Assembly (NCBI GenBank): GCA_023053685.1
Contig: JALIGW010000028.1
Location: 7,811,782 to 7,875,781, forward strand
Source of the DNA: Diadophis punctatus similis
Taxonomy: Eukaryota; Chordata; Lepidosauria; Squamata; Dipsadidae
Direction of reading: 5' to 3'
Length of the DNA: 64,000 bases
The position numbers were made by a program, and so were the translations under genes. The notes below the pieces were generated by a model. The model was given only the letters and a program-made list of their open reading frames with translations. It was not told the DNA's origin and did not search any database. Shown piece by piece: positions 49,201-57,436 of this stretch (the stretch's first letter is position 1; the number at the start of each line of letters is the position of its first letter).

Positions 49201-52200
49201 GTCCCTATTCCTGAATAAACTTTTCCTTGCAAATGTATTGAAAGGCCTTTCTCTCAATAAAAAATAAAGTGAGAGTAACCACATACAAGAAAAGATAGCC
49301 TAAAAAACCCAATCTGCAATTCCTCTTGTGCTCTAAACAAAATAGCCTGCTCTTATTACAGTAATTTATATGCTACTTGTACATCAGACACCACATGGGT
49401 GCTTGGGCCTTCCAGTGCCAAGATTTTTCCACATTTGGTCCTGGATGAGGTATCACTGCCTCAAGACTGACTTGGGAATCAATATGAGGGGCTTCTCTTG
49501 TAGTCTTGGCTTCTCCTAGAAGAGCAGGTGATAGCCATGGTTAAGAGAGCCTTTGCACACCTTTGGGTTGTGCATCAAATGTGCTCATTCCTGAACTGGG
49601 AGGCTCTGCTCAATGTCATTCATGTTCTCATGACCTCCCTTTGGATTATTGCAGTACGATCTACACGGAGCTGCCCCTAAATAACATTACAAAACTTAAG
49701 CTGGTACAGAATGCAGCTGCACAAGTTGTAAATAATGTCAGCTATTTGGTACTTATCACAATATTGCTTTATGAGCTGCATTGGGTGCCAGTGAGTGTTT
49801 GGGTACTATTCAAGGTGATAAAATCATACAGCTAGAAGGGACTTTGGAGGTCTTCTAGTCCAACCCCCTGCCAAGGCAGGAGTCTTTATACCATCCCAGA
49901 CAAATGGTTCTCCAATCTTTTCTTGAAAACCTCCAGTGATGGGGCACCCATAGTTCCAGGAAGCAAGCTGTTCCATTGATTAATCATTCTCACTGTCAGG
50001 AAATTCCTTATTTCCAGGTAGGATCTCTCTGACCAGTTTCCGCCCATTGCTTCTTGTCCTGCCCTCAGGTGCTATGAAGTATAAATTGGCCCCTCCCCTG
50101 TGACATTATTCAAGTGAAGACTGCTGCAAGGTTTACATTAAGCCTTCGCTTTGTTAGGCTAAACATATCTAATTCTCTTAGCTGTTCATGGCACGATTTA
50201 GTTCCAGACCCCTTATTTTTGTTGCTCTTCTCTCCACTCTTTCTAGGCCTGCGGCATCTTTTTTAGTATCATAATGACCAGAACTGCACATGGTATTCCA
50301 AAAGTGGCCTCACTAGTGCAGTAGAGCAGTACTATTACTTCTCGTGATCTTGATGCTATCCCTCTGTTGATGCAGCCTAGGATTGTAATGGCTTTTATGG
50401 CAGCTGCAACACTGCTGACTCATACTTAAGCGGTGGTCCACCAGGACACGTAGAGCCCTCTTACAGGCACAACAGTTGAGCCAGGTATTGTCTAGCCTGT
50501 GCACCTGGTTTTTCCTAAGTGAGGACCTTGCTTTTTTCACTACTGAAATGCATTGGATATGGCCCAATACTCAAATCTGTCAAGATCCTTCCTAATCTTG
50601 AGTCTATCTTCCAAAGTATTAGCAATTCACCCTAGCTTAGTGTCATCCACAATTTGATGAGCACCCTTTCAATTCCCTCATCTAGGTCTTTTATGAAGCT
50701 ATTGAAGAGCACTGGGCCAAAGACAGAAGTACCCCACTGCATGTTTCTCTCCATGTAGATGTAATTCCATTGAGGACTATACACTGAGTGTGGTTGGTTA
50801 GCCAACTGCAACTCCATCTGGTGGTGGTACTGTCTATCCCACATTGTTCTATCTTACCAAGTAGGCTGTGGTCCACTGTATCAAATGCTTTACTGAAGTC
50901 TAAGTATACTATATCCACAGTATTTTCTTGGTCCATTAATTTTGTCACTTTATCAAAGAAGGCAATACCTGTTTTTAACAAACCCATGCTGACTTCTAGT
51001 AATTACCTTGTTCATTTCTAGGTGCTCACAAATCTGCTTGCTTATCTTTTCCAGGATTTTCCCAGGTATTGATAGCAAGCCCATTGGTCTGTAGCTTCCT
51101 GGAGCCTCTTTTTCCCCCCTTTTTGAAAATTGGAACCACAACAGCTCTTTTCCAGTCCTCTGGTAGTTCTCCTGTGCTCCAGGAGCTCTGAAAGATTTTG
51201 TTCAGTGGTTCCAGGATCTCATCTACCGATGGTTGTCACCTTTAAAGCCTTCATAGCTTGGGACTAGGCTACCTGAGGGACTATTTTCTCACAGTTGTTT
51301 CTACCTATTCAGTCCAGTCCATCTATACATTTATTTGGTCCAGCAGGATGAACATGCTCCAGATTCTGTCAGCCAAATAATGTAAGCTGGTGGGAAATAG
51401 GAGGTATAACTTTTCTCTGGTAACACCTGCCCTCTGGAACATACTTCTTTCTGAGATTAGGATGGCCTGAACCTACTGGCCTTTTGAAAGACCTTGAAAC
51501 CTGGCTTGGACCCTGGGGTCCTGTGTGTGGAGGGCCCCGTTTTGTTATGTTGATACCTATGGATTATCATATCTTTTGGGTGCTTTTTTAAAAAAATATT
51601 TTTATATTATGTTTAACTGGTTAAGACATTAAGTATTTTGATGATTGTTCATTGCTCACTCAGAAATGAGCAGCTATACAAACTGAATAAATAAATGTAT
51701 AATGGATCATGTATCAAGCTAAAATCAAACTATCAAAATATATGTTCCAAATACTAAGTTGTAATAACCAGTGCAGCTACACATTACCCAACTAATCTCC
51801 CTGAATTATTGTAAGGATGTCCTTCAGAATAAGCATGTGTATGAAATAAATCACGCATGCCTATCTATCTAAAGAGCAAAAGATTCCTTTTAGAATCCTG
51901 TGTTAAATTTAGGAATGCCCAGAATTTAAATCTGTCTAAATAATTAAAGTAGGGTAGCAAGAATGTTTGTCCCTCATCCATATTAGTGTTCAAAATACAA
52001 GTATTAGTATTTGGTACTTATAATTTATGGGAGCTATATTATCACGTTAAGGATCTGTTGTTTTGATCCAAATAAGACAACCAGTCTGATCATTGTGACA
52101 CAAGAAGTTATACAGTTGAAATTCCACGATTCCTGCCATTTACATTGACGGTGAAATGATCAAGTAGCTAAACAAGCCCTTTGGAATGCCTAGTATTGCT

Positions 52201-53166
52201 TTTAGATCTGTACAGGGAGAGCCTGTACAGATGGTGCAGTGGTTAAATGCAGCACTGCAGGCTACTGCTAGGTCAGCAGTTCAGCTGTTCAAATCTCACC
52301 GGCTCAAGGTTGACTCAGCCTTCCATCCTTCCGAGGTGGGTAAAATGAGAACCCAGATTGTTGGGGGCAATATGCTGAACTCTGTAAACCGCTTAGAGAG
52401 GGCTGTAAAGCACTATGAAGCGGTATATAAGTCTAAGTGCTATAGTGCTGTACAGATCTTGCTCCGAGTATGCCACACATCCGTTCATAATCCTGAACAT
52501 AATCGTAACAATAGTTTATGAGAAAACCAGTTTCAAGGCTCAGCCATTAATGACGCTTATCCAAATTCTACAGGGGGAAAAGTGACGAACAAATCACCAT
52601 GCTAATTAGAGGAAAACGCGTCTAAATAAAGTACGATGTTTTGCTTTTCTACACACACACACCTTCACTTTCTGGAGACAAATGGCTAAGGACCGTTTCA
52701 CACTTAACAAAGCACAACACGTGTATGTCCTAGCCAGCGAGAGCCCTATAAGCATTCTTGGTGCAGATCGATTCGCATTTTCCTACTGCCTTATACTAAG
52801 TTTCGGTGCCCCTCGAAACTTTGCCGATTCGCACCTCCTGGGGACTCGACTTTTGTGTTCATTCTGCGTGGCAAAACACCCAATCAACTCACTGAAACAA
52901 ACAAAAAGGCGGAGTTTCTCCTCCTGCGCGCACAAGTGGAGCGAGTCTCCTAATACGACCCGGCAGCGGCGGCACTGATAGACCACGCAGTCCTCCGGCC
53001 TCAGTCCCCGAGTGCCCGGAACTCGCTCCCCGCGGCTCTCCCGCTTCGTTGGGCTTCGCTGGGCTTGGCAACCGGGCCGCGTCTCGGGTCCTGCCCGCTC
53101 TACCGTGATTGTGCCGCCCACATGGGGCTCCTCAAACAGAAGCCGCAGTTTCTTCCGTATGGACAT
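43259..53166 (-). CDS. OIP5: OIP5 (Mis18-beta), complete, 5 coding exons
   Basis: Minus-strand coding exons in order: 53166-52893, 48658-48592, 46926-46807, 44416-44335, 43405-43259. They join in frame to 690 nt, 229 codons plus stop, equal to the human length. OIP5 works with MIS18A and M18BP1 to license centromeres for CENP-A loading in late mitosis/G1. Seen: a Yippee-like Mis18 zinc domain with Cys65-x2-Cys68 and Cys121-x2-Cys124, and a charged C-terminal helix (about 174-215) expected to be the coiled coil used for Mis18 assembly. Exon 2 acceptor is CTGCAG with a strong pyrimidine tract; the exon 1 donor is GTGAGT. The start at 53166 was preferred to an in-frame Met at 53334 because the extra sequence overlaps the CCAAT/E2F/CHR-like promoter. 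The N-terminal 60 residues are poorly conserved, as is usual in this family. Confidence 0.93.
44480..44758. mobile_element. hAT MITE in OIP5 intron 3
   Basis: CAGGGGTGGGTTCTAACC to GGAACCCTCCTCTG, flanked by perfect GTTTACAG at 44472-44479 and 44759-44766. Carries the GCTTCTGTGCATGCACAGAAGC hairpin. It lies only 56 bp from exon 4. Confidence 0.93.
44767..46224. other. OIP5 intron 3, unassigned part
   Basis: AT-rich with no recognised gene or element. Two longer minus-strand ORFs (45589-45786 and 45856-46101) lack family features. Confidence 0.4.
46225..46550. repeat. Unclassified repeat, copy 1
   Basis: Blocks CCAGAGCAGAAGAAGTATAT, AATATTAGCAATCATATTGTC, AAAATATGACTTTAAAG and GACATCAAAAAATTATTACC recur in the same order in copy 2. 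Confidence 0.7.
47385..48400. repeat. Unclassified repeat, copies 2 and 3, split by a LINE
   Basis: Copy 2 begins at about 47385-47505 (ACCAGAGCAGAGGGAGAATG, TATAGCTGATTATTG) and resumes at 48076-48298 (AATATTAGCAACCATAATGTC, GATATCAAAAAATGGTTACC). A partial third copy follows at 48301-48400. The LINE fragment 47510-48075 interrupts copy 2. Confidence 0.7.
47510..48075 (-). mobile_element. L2-like LINE fragment in OIP5 intron 2
   Basis: Minus strand encodes FKALHGMGPGYLRDC, matching the FKALHGL region of other copies, and starts with an AT-rich tail (TTTATTTATTTAT at the plus-strand left edge). Confidence 0.8.
48986..49198 (-). mobile_element. tRNA-derived SINE, family A, nearly complete
   Basis: Reverse complement reads, from the head, GCCGAGGTGGTGCAGTGGTT (tRNA-like A box), GTTCAAATCTCACC (B box) and the CCCAGATTGTTGGGGGCA body. 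Confidence 0.88.
49535..51700 (+). mobile_element. L2-like LINE fragment, interrupted by CR1
   Basis: L2-like coding sequence (LKLVQNAAAQVV, LLYELHWVPV, LFKV) stops at 49819 and resumes at about 51226 (CACCTTTAAAGCCTTC). It ends in AATAAATAAATG near 51695. The gap is filled by a CR1 in opposite orientation. Confidence 0.8.
49820..51225 (-). mobile_element. CR1 LINE, 5'-truncated, with reverse transcriptase remnant
   Basis: The 3' end (plus-strand 49820-49862) is the classic CR1 terminus, GGTCTTCTAGTCCAACCCC in reverse. Upstream the minus strand gives VYLDFSKAFDTVDHSLL, QCGID and SWLTNHTQCIVLNG, the palm region of the reverse transcriptase, and ERGEKEAPGSYRPMGLLS. Frames are broken; inactive. 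Confidence 0.92.
52231..52446 (+). mobile_element. tRNA-derived SINE, family A, full length
   Basis: GATGGTGCAGTGGTTAAATG (A box), GTTCAAATCTCACC (B box), CCCAGATTGTTGGGGGCA, GAAGCGGTATATAAGTCTAA. The best-preserved copy in the window. Confidence 0.9.
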
Positions 53167-53505
53167 ATCACGGCCTCCCGCCAAAGATTCAAACTTGGCT
53201 ACCGTCTTCCTACTGCGCTGATTGGCACCCCCTTGAGTTCCTGTGGGGTGGTTAGCAAGGATCGGCCACCCTTCCTCTCCCCGCTCATTGGAGAAGACGC
53301 CTGTTCGTCTTTCGCTTTTACCGAATTCGAGCACTGCAGCTTTCGGGCAGGTTTCTCGGATAACAAAACCGCCCCGTTTTCATCCTGGGATCTGATTGGC
53401 TTTACAAGCAAGGGCTCCGCCATCGGGAGTTTTGAAAATAGAGGCGGGACCGAAGAGGCGCTGGCGGTTGAACCTTAGCGTCTCCTCGAAGAGCGAGTGC
53501 CAGTC
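53167..53505. promoter_or_regulatory. Bidirectional OIP5/NUSAP1 promoter
   Basis: Only 339 bp separate the divergent start codons, inside a CpG-rich block (about 52910-53660). Inverted CCAAT boxes (ATTGG) lie at 53221-53225, 53287-53291 and 53395-53399. Minus-strand TTTGGCGGGA at 53176-53185 resembles an E2F site. TTTGAA, the CHR core, occurs at 53431-53436 on plus and 53188-53193 on minus, each near one start codon. NF-Y plus CHR/E2F is the known layout of DREAM/B-MYB-controlled G2/M genes, which fits both products. Confidence 0.85.
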
Positions 53506-56500
53506 ATGGAGACGCTCTCTTCGTCTCAATTGGAGGCACTCAAATACAGCGAATTGCAGTGCCTGGCCAAGTCGGCGGGGTTGAAGGCTAACCTCAAGGT
53601 GAGCCCTGGGCTGGCCAGGCGGGCGGGGAAGCAAAAACACTGGGCTTAGATGCGTAGAAAGTATGCGGGGTTCCCGACCAGCCCTTTTGAGCAAGGGACG
53701 TCTTGATAGGTTTCTGCCTCGAACTTAACCTTGGAAATGGACGTAATGCGAGTCGTGGATCCTGCATTTGCAGGATTGTGCCTTCAGTAAGGCTACTTGG
53801 ACTTTATTACCCGAGGAGTACCTTCACTAAAGCAGGGCTGAACAAGTGTGATTTAGTACAGGTAGTCCTCGACTTGCAACAGTTCACTTAGTGACCATTC
53901 AAAGTTACAGCGGCACTGAAAAAGGTGACATGATCAATTTTGACACTTAGGACCGTTGCAATATCCCTATGGTCATGTGATTTACATTCAGATGCTTGAC
54001 AACTGACTCACATTTATGACAGTTGCAGTGTCCCAGAGTCATGTTATCACCTTTTGCAATCTTCTGACAAGCAAAGTCAATGGGGAAACCAGATTCACTT
54101 AACAACTGTTACCAATTTAACAACTGCAGTGAATCACTTAACAAATGTGGCAAGAAAAAATCATAAAATGGGTCAAAACCCACTTAACAAATTTCTCACT
54201 TTGCTACATAAATTTTGGGCTCCATTGTGGTCTTAAGCTGAGGACTACCTGTACTGTATTTTTCAACTTGGCAACGATAAGTTATGTGGACTTCAATTCC
54301 CTGAATTCCCTAACCATCATGGAGAATATCCACACTTCTTAACCCTTGCCAAGTTTGAAAAACATTGATTTAATGTAATCTGATTCCTTCTCTGCCTTTG
54401 TCACAATAACTGATGGAAATCTGGGTGTGATAGTAGATGGGATTTCACTTGTCCAATTAAAATGCTTAGTCATCTCCCTAGTCGATAGGGTTTGCTTTTT
54501 CAAAGAGTTTCCCAAGACCTGATCCAACTGTGATCCCTACACCTTTTGTAGAAGGACAAAGATTCTGCTGGAATTAGATTCTGTGCCTTCAGCTGGTGAG
54601 TCAAGAGCTAGAATTGTGAGCAGAAGATAAGCTGGAAGCTCAGCTAGGAAACACCTAAAAAGGATGCTGAAGGGCAAGGTTCCCATCCTTGAGGCAGCTG
54701 AAGCGGAGGCAACTATATCACAAATGTATTACAGGTTTTTACACCTAGCTGCAGTAACTTGATTTATAACAGCCCTTTTTGATAATTGCTCTCAAATGAT
54801 TTTCTCTTAGGCAGCCAAGCTGTTAAAGGCATTAAAGAAGCACTTATGTGAAGAAAATACGGTAAGAGCACAACATTTTGACAATTTCATTACCATTATA
54901 TCCTCTAGCAATGGTATCTTAAAATAGAGTAACTCTTGTTCCTTCCATATAATGAAAGCACATTATTTAGCTGCCTGGCTATGGATCTGGTAGAAGTAAT
55001 TTCATATCTACCTGTATGTTCATCTGATTTTCTTTAGCATAACAGTTTTGGGGGCATAAACTACTATGAACCAGCAGCTTATAGGCTGTTGCTAACTGAA
55101 TAATACCTTAGAGTTTGTCACTGAAATAAATAATATGAAGATGATCATAAAATGGCTTTCTTTTGTGTAGGGTATCAAAAAGACATCCCCATATACAGAT
55201 ATTGAGGAACAGAATGGCAGTCAAATTTCCATAAATCCATCCACAATCACCATAAGGCATAGAAAACAGAAAGAAGATAATGCCCAGCAAACTACACAAG
55301 AAAATCTTAATAAAGAAAAAATGGAACTGGATTCCGAGAAAGAGGTGATACTATTTATATGAAATTGTATGATGCATAAAAGTTCTTCGTTTTTCAGTTT
55401 GGTTGATTTATTGTGAATATCAAGAGCTGGCAGAAGAGTATAAAATAGAAATGGAATATAACTCATAGTAATTTATGAACTCAGTAGACTTTTTTGACTT
55501 TATTACATTAGTAATCTATTCACTAAAGCTGGGCTGAACAAGTGTGATTTAGTATTGTGTGTTTCAAACTTGACAACGTTAAGATGTATGGATTTCAGTT
55601 CCACACATGAATTGTTTAACGGAGCATAACTCTTGAAATGCCATGTGATTTATTTTGCAACATTTATTCTATTAATTGCCAGAAGGTGGAAGTTTCCATG
55701 TATGCTTCTGAAACTTTTCTCTAGCCCTTTTCTGTCAGTACATTTATATATTATATGGAACTACTATAATAACAATGTACTCAATGGAATAGAAATTGTA
55801 TATGAATACATTTCCATAGATACATTGCCTGTGTGAGAGAATTGAGGTGAAACCCCATTATATGCTTCCAGTAATGATTCTGGTTATATATGATAAATTT
55901 GGGAGCACAAACACAGCATTTCAATTTTAGGTTGTGTTCCAGTATATGGTTTCCTGAATATATTTGAATATATGGGTAATATTAGGTTATGATGGCAATT
56001 GGGCCTGGGAATGCCATTACTAAGCAATTTGTTTAAAGCATGAATGCATTGCTTAGGGACACCTATCCCGGATCATTAAATGGGAAGAGGGAATTTCAGG
56101 CAATGAATGTGAAGAGGAGGCCTTGGAGGGGGCTATCACAGCCTAGATATATGTAAGATCCTATTCACCATTTTATGCTTATATAAAATTCCACTTGGAT
56201 TAAATGAACCATCAACCGATCTATTTGTATTTAATGGACTCCGGGGGATGGTAGAGGACAGAAAGGCCTGGAGGAACCTTGTCCATGGGGGTCGCGATGG
56301 GTCGGACACGACTTCACAACTAACAACAACAACAACAAGCATCTATAGTGGAAAGGAGAGACAATTTGACCTATATTTTTGAACTACAGGTTCCAATATC
56401 ACTACATTTTGAAGGGAACCCGGATGCAGGATTTGAAAAGATACTGAAGTTAAACCAAAATGATGAATCACAAAGCAGTGGAACAGCAGGAAACTTAGAA

Positions 56501-57365
56501 GACTTTGTCACTCCAAGTCAGCGAAAAGAAAAAAATTCCACTAGGCAAAAAGGAGTTGAAAGTAATTTGCATTTATTTTATTTATTATTTTATTTTATTT
56601 TGTCAAGCATATATTAGATAACAGATATAAGTATAAACATAATTATGAATACATGAAATGGTTATGAATAAAAGAGGACATTAGGACAGGGACGTTCCTA
56701 ATGTCCCCTTTAGTATACTAAATAAGTATCCTATTTATATTTTAAATTTATAAGTAAGGATATAAGTAGAATACTTGTTTTTACTTTGTCATTTAGGACA
56801 AGTGTGTGGGCAACTTATGTGATCTTTCTCAGTTGCTTTTGTTATCTGTAAAACCACATAGAATTTTCAGAATCTGAACATAGTTTGAAGGGAACAAAAT
56901 CTGAGAGCAACAATATTCAGTGTTGCTCTGTCTAACAATCCAGCCATAAACTTAATGAGATGGAAGTTTGGATACTATAAATGTGCAGTATTTTATGATA
57001 TGTTTTAGTTCCGACTAGATAACCCATATTTCAAGCAAGATAGCACCTACTACAAGTAGTCCTCATTTAACCATTAGTTCAGTTACTTTGAAATTCTGAC
57101 TGCGGCTGAACAAATGTTTTGACCAATCGTTGAAATTATGGCCATTGTTGTACCCCCATAGACACATGATCAAAATTTGGGTGCTTGGCAGCTTGCCTGC
57201 ATTTAGGACCTCAACCTATGCTTCAGCCACTTGCCTATTGAGTAAAATGAGTAAAAAGGTAAAATGAGGACCCAGATTGTTGGGGGCAATATAAATATAC
57301 ATTGCTTACTGGTGTAAACCGCTTAGAGAATGCTTGCACTGTGAGGCGGTATATAAATCTCATAA

Positions 57366-57436
<71 letters not shown>

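Noticed and set aside
50691..51141. Reverse-transcriptase-like ORFs as possible genes
   Set aside because: Broken frames of a 5'-truncated CR1 LINE; not functional.
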